64,000 nt of DNA. It comes from Desulfovibrio sp. ZJ209 (lineage in GTDB: Bacteria > Desulfobacterota > Desulfovibrionia > Desulfovibrionales > Desulfovibrionaceae). Shown piece after piece: positions 56,894 to 64,000 of the stretch (its first letter is position 1; each line of letters opens with the position of its first letter). Location: NCBI RefSeq assembly GCF_011039135.1, contig NZ_JAAKEJ010000004.1:62001-126000 (forward strand), given 5' to 3'. The position numbers were made by a program, and so were the translations under genes. The notes under the pieces were generated by a model. That model saw nothing but the letters and a program-made list of their open reading frames with translations, searched no databases and had not been told where the DNA came from.

Positions 56894-58471
56894 CTAGCGG
56901 CCCGAATGGCCGCCCTGGCGGTCGAGGAGGCGCAGGCCCACGGCCTCGGCAAGGTGGGCCTCGCCGATGGCGCCGGCGCCCTCGAGGTCTGCGATGGTGC
57001 GGGCCACGCGCAGGATGCGCGTGCAGGCGCGGGCCGAGAGGCCGAGGCGGTCCATGGCCGCTTCCATGAGGGCGTGGCCGGCCGCGTCCAGGGCGCAGTG
57101 GCGTTCCAGCTCGCGCCCGGAAAGCGTGGCGTTGAGCGCTGGCGCCGCGTGGGCGCCCCCTTCGGCGGAAGCCCGCGCCGCCTGCGCCGCCCGGGCGGCG
57201 AGCACGCGCCCGCGCATGGCCGCGCTGCTCCAGCGCTCGGGCACGGTAGGGCTGCCGGGCCGGAACTCGGCATAGCTCACCTGCGGCGCGTCCACATGCA
57301 GGTCGATGCGGTCGAGCAGCGGCCCGGAGAGCCTGCGCCTGTAGCGCGCCACCTCTTCGGGGCGGCAGGCGCAGGCGTGGGCGCTGTCGCCATAATGGCC
57401 GCAGGGGCAGGGATTCATGGCCGCCACGAGGATGAAGCGCGCGGGATACGTCACGCTCCCCGCGGCGCGGGACACCGTGACCATGCCATCCTCCAGCGGC
57501 TGGCGCAGCGCTTCCAGCGCGGCGCGCGGAAATTCGGGGAGTTCGTCGAGAAAGAGCACGCCCCGGTGCGCCAGACTCACCTCGCCGGGGCGCGGCGTGC
57601 GCCCGCCGCCCACGAGGGCCACGTCCGAGACGGTATGATGCGGTGCGCGGAAGGGGCGCTCGGTGACAAGGCCCGAGTCCGGCGCGAGCTGGCCGGCCAC
57701 GCTCAGGATGCGCGTCACGTCCAGCGCCTCCTCGAAGGAGAGCGGCGGCAAAATGCCCGGGAGGCGCCGGGCGAGCATGGTCTTGCCGCTGCCGGGAGGG
57801 CCCACCAGCAGGATATTGTGGCCGCCGGCCGCGGCGATCTCAAGGGCGCGCTTGGCCGCCTCCTGTCCCTTGACTTCGGCGAAGTCCGGCACGGGAGCGG
57901 CGTCCGGGGCCGCGGGCTCCGGCCGGGGCGGAAGTTCCGATGCGTCCTCCCCGGCGAGGAAGGCCGCACAGGCCGCGAGGCTTGGCGGCGCGATGACCGA
58001 AAGCCCCGCCACCACACTCGCCTCGGCGGCATTGGCCGGTGGCACCACGAGGCCGTCGGCGCGGCCTTGCGCATGGAGCTCCCGCGTGAGCAGGGCCAGC
58101 GGCAGCACGCCGCGCACGGGCCGAAGCCCGCCCGAGAGGGAGAGCTCGCCCGTGAAGACGAGGCGCTCCGCGCGTTCGGCCGGCACGAGCCCGGCCGCCG
58201 CGAGCAGCCCGAGCGCCAACGGCAGGTCATAGCCCGCGCCGGACTTGCGCTGCCCGGCCGGGGCGAGGTTGACGGTGACGCGGGCCGGCGCCAGCTTGAA
58301 GCCGCTGGCCCGCAGCGCGGCGAACACGCGGTCGCGCGCCTCGCGCACCTCGGTCTCGGGCAGGCCCACGAGGCTGAAGCCGGGCAGGCCCTGACGGGCG
58401 TAGTCCACCTCCACTTCCACGGGGTAGGCGTCCACCCCGGAGAGGGCGCCGCTCAAGAGGCGGACGATCAC
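56894..58471 (-). CDS. comM: ComM/YifB-family Mg-chelatase-like AAA+ ATPase
   Basis: 525 aa. The N-terminal Lon-like/ChlI-associated domain opens with VRLLSGALSGVDAYPVEVEVDYARQGLPGFSLVGLPETEVREARDRV. The AAA+ part has Walker A LLVGPPGSGKTMLARRLPGILP, RPFRAPHHTVSDVALVGGG, Walker B GVLFLDELPEFPRAALEALRQPLE and a Cys/His motif CPCGHYGDSAHACACRPEEV. It functions in natural transformation as a branch-migration helicase. Start GTG 58471 fits the family N-terminus. It follows lepB by 15 bp. Confidence 0.94.
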   Translation of the reverse strand: MIVRLLSGALSGVDAYPVEVEVDYARQGLPGFSLVGLPETEVREARDRVFAALRASGFKLAPARVTVNLAPAGQRKSGAGYDLPLALGLLAAAGLVPAERAERLVFTGELSLSGGLRPVRGVLPLALLTRELHAQGRADGLVVPPANAAEASVVAGLSVIAPPSLAACAAFLAGEDASELPPRPEPAAPDAAPVPDFAEVKGQEAAKRALEIAAAGGHNILLVGPPGSGKTMLARRLPGILPPLSFEEALDVTRILSVAGQLAPDSGLVTERPFRAPHHTVSDVALVGGGRTPRPGEVSLAHRGVLFLDELPEFPRAALEALRQPLEDGMVTVSRAAGSVTYPARFILVAAMNPCPCGHYGDSAHACACRPEEVARYRRRLSGPLLDRIDLHVDAPQVSYAEFRPGSPTVPERWSSAAMRGRVLAARAAQAARASAEGGAHAAPALNATLSGRELERHCALDAAGHALMEAAMDRLGLSARACTRILRVARTIADLEGAGAIGEAHLAEAVGLRLLDRQGGHSGR

Positions 58472-58486
58472 GCGCGCCGCCGGCCG

Positions 58487-59113
58487 TTAAAGGAGCTTCT
58501 GGCCGATGCGCGACCAGCGGATGTCGTCAAGGCCGCCCCAGGACCAGTAGATGCGCCAGGCCTTGGCCTTGATGTCGCTCTTGTCCACGAAGCCCCAGAA
58601 GCGCGAGTCCAGCGAATTGTCGCGGTTGTCGCCCATGACGAAGTACTTGCCCGGCGGCACGGTCACGGGCGCGTAGTTGTCACGCACGGGCTCGCGGCCC
58701 GTGGGGTCGCTGTGGCGGATATAGCTCTCCTTCACGGGCTGGCCGTTGCGGTAGAGCTGCTTGTCGCGCACCTCGATGACATCGCCGGGTACGCCGATGA
58801 TGCGCTTGATATAGTCCACGCTTTTGTCGTTGGGATAGCGGAAGATGATGATGTCGCCGCGCGCGGGCTCGTCGCCCTCGTAGAGATAGGTGTCGGTGAA
58901 GGGGATCTTGACGCCATAGGCGAACTTGCTGGCGAGCAGGTGGTCGCCCACGAGCAGGGTGCCCACCATGGATTCCGACGGGATCTTGAAGGCCTGGACG
59001 ATGAAGGTGCGGATGACGAAGGCCAGGATGAGCGCCACGGCGAGCGCTTCCGCATATTCGCGCCACAGGGACTTTTTGCCGCGCGGCCGGCGCTGGAGGG
59101 TGATGGGCTTCAT
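58487..59113 (-). CDS. lepB: Signal peptidase I
   Basis: 208 aa with one N-terminal membrane span (ALAVALILAFVIRTFIVQAF). Box B has the catalytic Ser in KIPSESMVGTLLVGDHLLASKFAYG, box D the catalytic Lys in DYIKRIIGVPGDVIE, and box E is YFVMGDNRDNSLDSRFWGFV. It removes signal peptides from exported proteins. AAAGGAC precedes ATG 59113. It heads a lepB-comM pair and is divergent from the DUF1538 gene. Confidence 0.96.
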   Translation of the reverse strand: MKPITLQRRPRGKKSLWREYAEALAVALILAFVIRTFIVQAFKIPSESMVGTLLVGDHLLASKFAYGVKIPFTDTYLYEGDEPARGDIIIFRYPNDKSVDYIKRIIGVPGDVIEVRDKQLYRNGQPVKESYIRHSDPTGREPVRDNYAPVTVPPGKYFVMGDNRDNSLDSRFWGFVDKSDIKAKAWRIYWSWGGLDDIRWSRIGQKLL

Positions 59114-59253
59114 GGGCGTCCTTTGGGGGAGGGAGCCCGCATGAAAGCGGGGATTCGGCAGTATGCCCCCTCGGGGGCGGAATGGCAAGCCGGCGCGGCC
59201 CCGCGCGCGGGCGGCGGAGTTGGGGCGCCCCGGGCGCTTGCGGCGCCCGCGCC

Positions 59254-59282
59254 TTGACCCTGCGCATCCTTTTTCCTATACA
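59254..59282 (+). promoter_or_regulatory. Sigma-70 promoter of the DUF1538-PII operon
   Basis: TTGACC (59254-59259), exact 17-bp spacer, TATACA (59277-59282), 36 bp before ATG 59318. Confidence 0.65.
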
Positions 59283-59317
59283 ACAAGGACGACAAAAGCC
59301 TTGCGGGGTGAGGGCGC

Positions 59318-60814
59318 ATGATCCTGCTCGAGAAACTGAAAGAAGCGGCCACTTCGGTCATTCCCGTCATGGGCGTGGTCTGGCTGCTCCATTTCACGGC
59401 CGCGCCGCTCGGGGACGAGCTTGGCCGCTTTCTCGCCGGCGGCGTGCTGCTCATCCTGGGGCTCGCGGTCTTCTTGCTCGGCGCGGAGATCGGCGTGGTG
59501 CCGGTGGGCAGCCGCGCGGGCTCGGCGCTCACCTCGCGGCGCAACCTGCCGCTTCTGCTCGGAGCTGGCTTTGTCATCGGCTTCTTCATCACCGTGGCCG
59601 AGCCGGACGTGCATGTGCTCGCCCAGCAGGTCTCCGCGGTGGACCCGGGCATCTCGAACCTCGTGCTCGTGGGCATGATCGCCGTGGGCGTGGGCCTTTT
59701 CGTGGCCGTGGCGCTCGCGCGCATCGTCTTCCAGGTGTCGCTCCGGCTGCTCCTGCTCATATTTTACGGCGTCATCTTCGCCTGCGCGGCCTTCACGGCC
59801 CCGGCCTTTCTCGGCGTGGCCTTCGACGCCGGCGGCGCCACCACCGGCCCCATGACCGTGCCCTTCATCATGGCCCTCGGCGTGGGCGTGGCCGCCGTGC
59901 GCGGGGGCGACGGGCGCGACGACAGCTTCGGGCTCATTGGCCTCGCCTCCATCGGGCCCATCCTCTCTGTCCTCCTGCTCGGCATGCTGCACAAGGGCGC
60001 GGGCGCCGCCGCCCCGGCCCTGGCCGAAGAGGGCGCGGCCGGCCTCGCGGCCCATTTTTTCGCCCTCGTGCCGGGCACGGCCTTTGAAGTGGGCATGGCG
60101 CTGGCGCCGCTCGTCGTGCTCTTCGCCGCGTTCCGCATCTTCCTCTTGCGCCGGATGACGCGCATGCGCTTGGTGCGCGTGGTCATGGGCCTGATGTACA
60201 CCTTTCTCGGGCTGGTCTGCTTTTTCGTGGGCGTCAAGGGCGGTTTCATCCCCGCCGGGACTTCCCTCGGGCGGATCATCGCGGTGACGCATCCCGCGTG
60301 GATGCTCATAGTCACAGGCGTGGTGCTCGGCGCGCTGGCCGTGCTCGCCGAGCCGGCGGTGTGGGTTCTGACCGCGCAGGTGGAGGAGGTCTCGGGCGGC
60401 AGCGTGCGCAGCCGCGTCATCCTCGTCACGCTCTGCATCGGCGTGGCCTCGGCCGTGGGGCTCGCCATGTTCCGCGTGGCCGGGGGGCTCTCGCTCTGGT
60501 ACTTCCTCATCCCGGGCTACGCGCTGGCGCTCGGCCTGACCTTTTTGTGCCCGCCCATGTTCACGGCCATCGCCTTTGACTCGGGCGGCGTGGCCTCGGG
60601 GCCCATGGCCTCGACCTTCATCCTCGCCTTCACCCTCGGCGCCTCCGGCGGCCTCGGGGGCAACCCCATCACCGACGCCTTCGGCGTCATCGCGCTCATC
60701 GCCATGACGCCGCTCATCGCCATCCAGGCGCTCGGCATCCTTTACGGCAGGGCGGCGCGGCGCCTTTCGGCCGCGCCGCCGCCACCAGCCCCGGCAGGCG
60801 GGGAGGGCGCATGA
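59318..60814 (+). CDS. DUF1538 polytopic membrane protein
   Basis: 498 aa with about twelve spans in two related halves. The repeated loop FDAGGATTGPMTVPFIMALG (about residue 168) recurs as FDSGGVASGPMASTFILAFT (about 422), and GAEIGVVPVGSRAG/AEPAVWVLTAQVEEVSGG also match between halves. This is the DUF1538 layout, probably an inverted-repeat transporter. The substrate is unknown. Its stop overlaps the ATG of a tandem PII-like protein (ATGA), so the PII protein is probably its regulator. Confidence 0.85.
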   Translation: MILLEKLKEAATSVIPVMGVVWLLHFTAAPLGDELGRFLAGGVLLILGLAVFLLGAEIGVVPVGSRAGSALTSRRNLPLLLGAGFVIGFFITVAEPDVHVLAQQVSAVDPGISNLVLVGMIAVGVGLFVAVALARIVFQVSLRLLLLIFYGVIFACAAFTAPAFLGVAFDAGGATTGPMTVPFIMALGVGVAAVRGGDGRDDSFGLIGLASIGPILSVLLLGMLHKGAGAAAPALAEEGAAGLAAHFFALVPGTAFEVGMALAPLVVLFAAFRIFLLRRMTRMRLVRVVMGLMYTFLGLVCFFVGVKGGFIPAGTSLGRIIAVTHPAWMLIVTGVVLGALAVLAEPAVWVLTAQVEEVSGGSVRSRVILVTLCIGVASAVGLAMFRVAGGLSLWYFLIPGYALALGLTFLCPPMFTAIAFDSGGVASGPMASTFILAFTLGASGGLGGNPITDAFGVIALIAMTPLIAIQALGILYGRAARRLSAAPPPPAPAGGEGA

Positions 60815-61548
60815 CCAGTGATTTCCCGAGCTTCGCCTCAGGCAAGCTGCTCATCGTGGTGACGCGCCATGGCGCGGGCGACCGCGTGGCGCGCGTGGCG
60901 AGGGCGGCCGGCGCGCGCGGCGGCACCATCCTCACCGGGCGCGGCTGCGCGGCGAACCGCCTGTTGCAGTTGCTCTGCCTCGCCGATACCGAAAAAGACC
61001 TCGTCTTCGTGCTGGCGCCCGCGCCCGACATGCAGGAAATCATCGCCGCGGTGCGCGGCTCGCCGGAGGTCTTCCGCAAGACCACGGGCATAGGCATCGT
61101 TCTCGACGTCAACGCCATCGTCCGCGGCGCCCTGTCGAGACCGGCGCCGAAGCCGGAAAAGCCCGCCCCCGGCGGGCGCCCCCAGGGGGAGGCCATGCAC
61201 GACACAGCCCCGCAAAAGCCCGCCGGGCACCAGCTCATCTTCGCCATCGTCAACGCGGGCTACGCCGACGACCTCATGGCCGCGGCCAGGGCCGCGGGCG
61301 CGGGCGGCGGCACCATCCTCAAGGCGCGCGGCACGGGCACCGAGGCCGACGCCAGCTTTTTCGGCATCACCATCGTGCCGGAAAAGGAAGTGCTGCTCGT
61401 GCTGGCGCCGGACGACGCGGCGCCGGCCATTTTCGAGGCCGTGCGCAGGGCGCCCTGCCTTGAGGAGCCGGGCTCGGGCATCATCTTCAGCGTGGCCGCC
61501 GAGGACTTCTTCCCGCTGGGGCCCGGCCGGGGCAACGAAGTCCGCTGA
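60811..61548 (+). CDS. Tandem PII-like signalling protein
   Basis: 245 aa with two PII-like domains. Domain 1 (about 10-108): GKLLIVVTRHGAGDRVARVARAAGARGGTILTGRG, KDLVFVLAPAPDMQEIIAAVR, TGIGIVLDVNAIVRG. Domain 2 (about 140-240): HQLIFAIVNAGYADDLMAAARAAGAGGGTILKARG, KEVLLVLAPDDAAPAIFEAVR, GSGIIFSVAAEDFF. The PII AxxAGxxGGTI core is present in both. A Pro-rich linker joins them. No classic T-loop Tyr is visible. Coupled to DUF1538 by overlap, it likely gates that transporter in response to a nucleotide or bicarbonate-like signal (inference). Confidence 0.85.
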   Translation: MTSDFPSFASGKLLIVVTRHGAGDRVARVARAAGARGGTILTGRGCAANRLLQLLCLADTEKDLVFVLAPAPDMQEIIAAVRGSPEVFRKTTGIGIVLDVNAIVRGALSRPAPKPEKPAPGGRPQGEAMHDTAPQKPAGHQLIFAIVNAGYADDLMAAARAAGAGGGTILKARGTGTEADASFFGITIVPEKEVLLVLAPDDAAPAIFEAVRRAPCLEEPGSGIIFSVAAEDFFPLGPGRGNEVR

Positions 61549-61600
61549 GGCCGCGGGCGCAGCCTGAAACTTCCCGCGGGCGCCCGTAGGCAGGGTCGAC

Positions 61601-63175
61601 ATGCTCTTCAGCTCCTACAGCTTCCTTTTCTGCTTCCTGCCGCTCACCCTCGCCGCGTGGCAGCTCGCGGCGCGCGCGGCGGCGCAGCCCGCGCAGGCTC
61701 TCGGCTGGCTTTTGCTCGCGCTGTCGCTCGTCTTCTACGCCTTCTGGGGCCCCGGCTTCCTTGTGCTGCTGCTCGGCCTCATCGTCATGAACCACGCCTT
61801 CGGCACGGCGCTCGCCGCGCCGCAACAGGAGGGCGCGGGCAAAAGGCGCCTCACCCGCAAGAGCCTGCTCGCCCTTGCGCTCGCCTGCAACCTGCTGCCG
61901 CTCCTCTGGTTCAAGTACGCTGGCTTTCTCACGGACTGCGCGGCCAGGCTTTGCGGGGCGGACTGGAGCTTCACGCCGGCCGGCCTGCCGCTCGGCATCT
62001 CCTTCTACACCTTCATCCAGATCGCGTGGCTCGTGGCCGTCTACCGGCGCGAAACGGCGCCCGAGGGCCTGGCCGCGCACGCGCTCTTCACCTCCTGCTT
62101 CGCGTGGGTGATTTCCGGGCCCATCGTGCGCTATGGCCAAATGGGCCCGCAACTGGGGGCGCTCGCGGGCCTTCGGGCCGAAAACCTCGCCCAAGGCTTC
62201 ACCCTGTTCACGCTCGGGCTCGGCAAGAAGGTGCTCCTGGCGGACAGCATCGGCGCCTATGCGGACGCGGTGTTCAACGCCGCGGCCCGGGGCATCTGGC
62301 CCTCCACGCTGGAGGCGTGGCTCGGCTCGCTCGCCTATACCTTCCAGCTGTATTTCGACTTTTCCGGCTATACGGACATGGCCCTCGGCCTCGGCCTCAT
62401 GCTGGGCCTCAGGCTCCCCGAGAATTTCGCCTCGCCCTACAAGGCCACGGGCATCGTGGACTTCTGGCGGCGCTGGCACATCACCCTCGGCGCGTGGCTC
62501 AGGGACTTTCTCTATATTCCGCTCGGCGGCAACCGGCGCGGGCGCCCGCGCCAGTATGCGAACCTCTTCCTGACCATGCTCATCGGCGGCGCCTGGCACG
62601 GCGCCGGCTGGACCTTCATCGTCTGGGGCGCGCTCCACGGAACCATGCTGTCGGTGAACCACTTTTTCCGCGCCTGTACGCGCGGGACGCTGGCGGAACG
62701 GCTGCTCGGCGCCGCGCCCGGGCGCCTTGTCTGCGTGGCCTTCACCTTTTTCTGCATCAATCTCTGCTGGGTGGTGTTCCGCGCGCCAAACCTTGACACG
62801 GCCCTGACCATCTACACGGCCATGGCCGGCGCCGGGCCTGACGTGTGGCCGCCGCTCATGGCGCCCGACGCCGGGGCGGGGCTTGAGGGCTTTCTCGCCC
62901 GGCTCGACCCGGCCGCGCCCGGCAGCCTCATGGCCGCGCTATTACCCAACCGTTTTTTCAGCGGCTGGCTGCCCTTTGCGCTGCTCGCCGTGTGCGGCGT
63001 CATCGTCTGGTGCTGTCCCAACAGCCAGGAGGTGGTGTTCGGGAGGAAGGAGGGCGCCGGGCCCCGCGTGCGCTGGCGCCCGACGACGGGATGGGCCGCG
63101 GCGCTCGCGCTGCTGGGCTTCGCCGCGCTGGTGCTGGCCTCGCGGGAAACCGTGTTTCTCTATTTCCAGTTCTAG
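61601..63175 (+). CDS. MBOAT-family O-acyltransferase (AlgI-like)
   Basis: 524-aa polytopic membrane protein. N-terminus MLFSSYSFLFCFLPLTLAAW is the typical AlgI/DltB start. Active region: LYFDFSGYTDMALGLGLMLGLRLPENFASPY, VDFWRRWHITLGAWLRDFLYIPLGGNR and the catalytic His in LIGGAWHGAGWTFIVWGALHG. It moves acyl groups across the membrane onto an extracellular polymer; the target here is unknown. The following SGNH-like gene is the usual partner that finishes the transfer. Confidence 0.94.
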   Translation: MLFSSYSFLFCFLPLTLAAWQLAARAAAQPAQALGWLLLALSLVFYAFWGPGFLVLLLGLIVMNHAFGTALAAPQQEGAGKRRLTRKSLLALALACNLLPLLWFKYAGFLTDCAARLCGADWSFTPAGLPLGISFYTFIQIAWLVAVYRRETAPEGLAAHALFTSCFAWVISGPIVRYGQMGPQLGALAGLRAENLAQGFTLFTLGLGKKVLLADSIGAYADAVFNAAARGIWPSTLEAWLGSLAYTFQLYFDFSGYTDMALGLGLMLGLRLPENFASPYKATGIVDFWRRWHITLGAWLRDFLYIPLGGNRRGRPRQYANLFLTMLIGGAWHGAGWTFIVWGALHGTMLSVNHFFRACTRGTLAERLLGAAPGRLVCVAFTFFCINLCWVVFRAPNLDTALTIYTAMAGAGPDVWPPLMAPDAGAGLEGFLARLDPAAPGSLMAALLPNRFFSGWLPFALLAVCGVIVWCCPNSQEVVFGRKEGAGPRVRWRPTTGWAAALALLGFAALVLASRETVFLYFQF

Positions 63176-63185
63176 GCGGGAAGAC

Positions 63186-64000
63186 ATGCGCGCGACGGAG
63201 ACACAGGCCACGCAAGCGCCGCAAGCGGCGGCATGGCTCACCCGCTATTTCCTCATCCTGGCGGGGCTCGGGCTTTTCGGGCTGCTCGTGCTCGCGCCCT
63301 ATGCGGCATGGTGGCTCCACGCAAGCGGCGACGCCGCCGTGGAGCGCGCCGTGGCCGCGCAAGGTTCCGGCCGCTTCGCCCTCTTCGGCTCCGGCGTGTC
63401 ACAGGATTTCGTGGACTACAAGCTCAGGCTCTATGCGGCCATAAAGCCCGACATCGCGGCCGTGGGCTCTTCCCGCGTCATGCAGTTCCGCGGGGCGTGG
63501 TTCCGCAAGCCCTTCTGCAACATGGGCGGCGTGGCGGGCAATCTCGCCGTGCTCCGCTCCACCGTGGACGCCATGCTGCGCATCCACAAGCCAGGGGCCG
63601 TCATCCTGGGCCTCGATTTCTGGTGGTTCCTGCCGCAGTGGGAGGCTGAGCCCTTCAAGGAGGTGCCGCCCACCAGCGGCTCGTACAATTACGGCTTTTC
63701 GAGCCTGAAAAAGCCGTGGCAGTGGCTGCTGGAGGGCAAGATCTCCCCGCGGGAGCTCGCCGCGCCGTTGCTCGGCCTCTTCGGCGCGGGCTTTCGCGAA
63801 GACCGCTTCGGCATCATGGCCCAGCAGACCGACGACGGCTTCGGCCCGGACGGCTCGTGGTATGCCACGGCCGAGGCCACGGGCCAGAAGCTCCCGCTGG
63901 ACTTCCAGTTCCGCGACACGCTCGCGCAGGTGGCCCAAGGCAGCAAGGCCTTCTACCGCGCGCGGCCCGGGCAGGACGGCCCCTCGGAGGCGCATCTGGA
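63186..64000 (+). CDS. AlgX/AlgJ-like SGNH-type partner protein (N-terminal part)
   Basis: The frame begins at ATG 63186, 10 bp after the MBOAT stop, and is open to the window end (271 codons seen). An N-terminal span (YFLILAGLGLFGLLVLAPYAAWWL) anchors it. VAVGSSRVMQFRGAWF resembles the GxS nucleophile block of SGNH-fold acyl-transfer proteins, and VILGLDFWWFLPQW follows as a core strand. The catalytic Asp/His region would lie beyond the window. Partnering with MBOAT supports a role in O-acylation of an extracellular glycan. Confidence 0.75.
   Translation, partial: MRATETQATQAPQAAAWLTRYFLILAGLGLFGLLVLAPYAAWWLHASGDAAVERAVAAQGSGRFALFGSGVSQDFVDYKLRLYAAIKPDIAAVGSSRVMQFRGAWFRKPFCNMGGVAGNLAVLRSTVDAMLRIHKPGAVILGLDFWWFLPQWEAEPFKEVPPTSGSYNYGFSSLKKPWQWLLEGKISPRELAAPLLGLFGAGFREDRFGIMAQQTDDGFGPDGSWYATAEATGQKLPLDFQFRDTLAQVAQGSKAFYRARPGQDGPSEAHL

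Noticed and set aside
1-64000. tRNA, rRNA or replication origin
   Set aside because: No cloverleaf, rRNA-like stretch or DnaA-box cluster was seen by eye; a tRNAscan/barrnap run would be the decisive test.

Overview
The window is GC-rich, densely packed bacterial DNA. It carries the full dissimilatory sulfate-reduction electron-transfer locus aprBA-qmoABC plus the downstream qmoD-type gene. It also has an hdrCBA-flx (Flox/Hdr) cluster and siroheme-decarboxylase and anaerobic cobalamin genes. This combination points to a sulfate-reducing deltaproteobacterium of the Desulfovibrionaceae; the species cannot be fixed from the sequence alone. No tRNA, rRNA, CRISPR array or transposase was found.

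Layout. 1-6.7 kb: a cut AsmA-type gene, an AEC transporter, an Fsr-like MFS exporter, and a tetrapyrrole run (ahb-type siroheme decarboxylase, hemL, cbiG, cbiH). 6.9-13.8 kb: two proteins of unknown function, then a tolC-hlyD-ABC2-ABC2 export operon with no ATPase gene. 14-22.4 kb: aprB-aprA-qmoA-qmoB-qmoC-qmoD on the minus strand, driven by a promoter whose -10 box overlaps a Rex-like palindrome; rex itself lies at 56 kb. 22.9-26.1 kb: argD, dut, aroE, aroQ. 26.2-33.5 kb: hdrC-hdrB-hdrA, a fused FlxD/FlxC-type gene, flxB and a flxA with a histone-H1-like tail. 33.7-40.5 kb: an 82-aa protein behind a good sigma-54 promoter, tyrS, a PFK-2/FBPase-2-type bifunctional gene, hemerythrin, a YkgJ-type Cys-cluster protein, a PHP phosphatase and ribF. 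40.8-47 kb: a DEAD-box helicase, hisI-hisG, and a TetR/flavoprotein/cupin/ferredoxin-flavodoxin cluster containing a broken gene. 47-59 kb: a housekeeping run (GT8, tsaB, rseP, dxr, cdsA, uppS, frr, pyrH, nitroreductase, cobS, rex, comM, lepB). 59.3-64 kb: DUF1538 plus a tandem PII-like protein, then an MBOAT/SGNH acyl-transfer pair cut by the window end.

How the parts work together. AprAB reduces APS to sulfite with electrons that QmoABC takes from the menaquinone pool. The Hdr/Flx complex is predicted to link NADH oxidation to ferredoxin and thiol-disulfide reduction by flavin-based bifurcation. Rex senses NADH/NAD and may couple the two. Siroheme made in this lineage serves both sulfite reductase and, through the Ahb route, heme.

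The most unusual content is a five-copy AT-rich intergenic element (about 6.7, 8.5, 22.7, 40.5 and 54.9 kb). It has a conserved core hairpin and a second stem whose two arms differ between copies but stay complementary within each copy. It comes in a short form and a long form with a further nested fold. This looks like a structured RNA or hairpin-type mobile element that I cannot assign to a known family.
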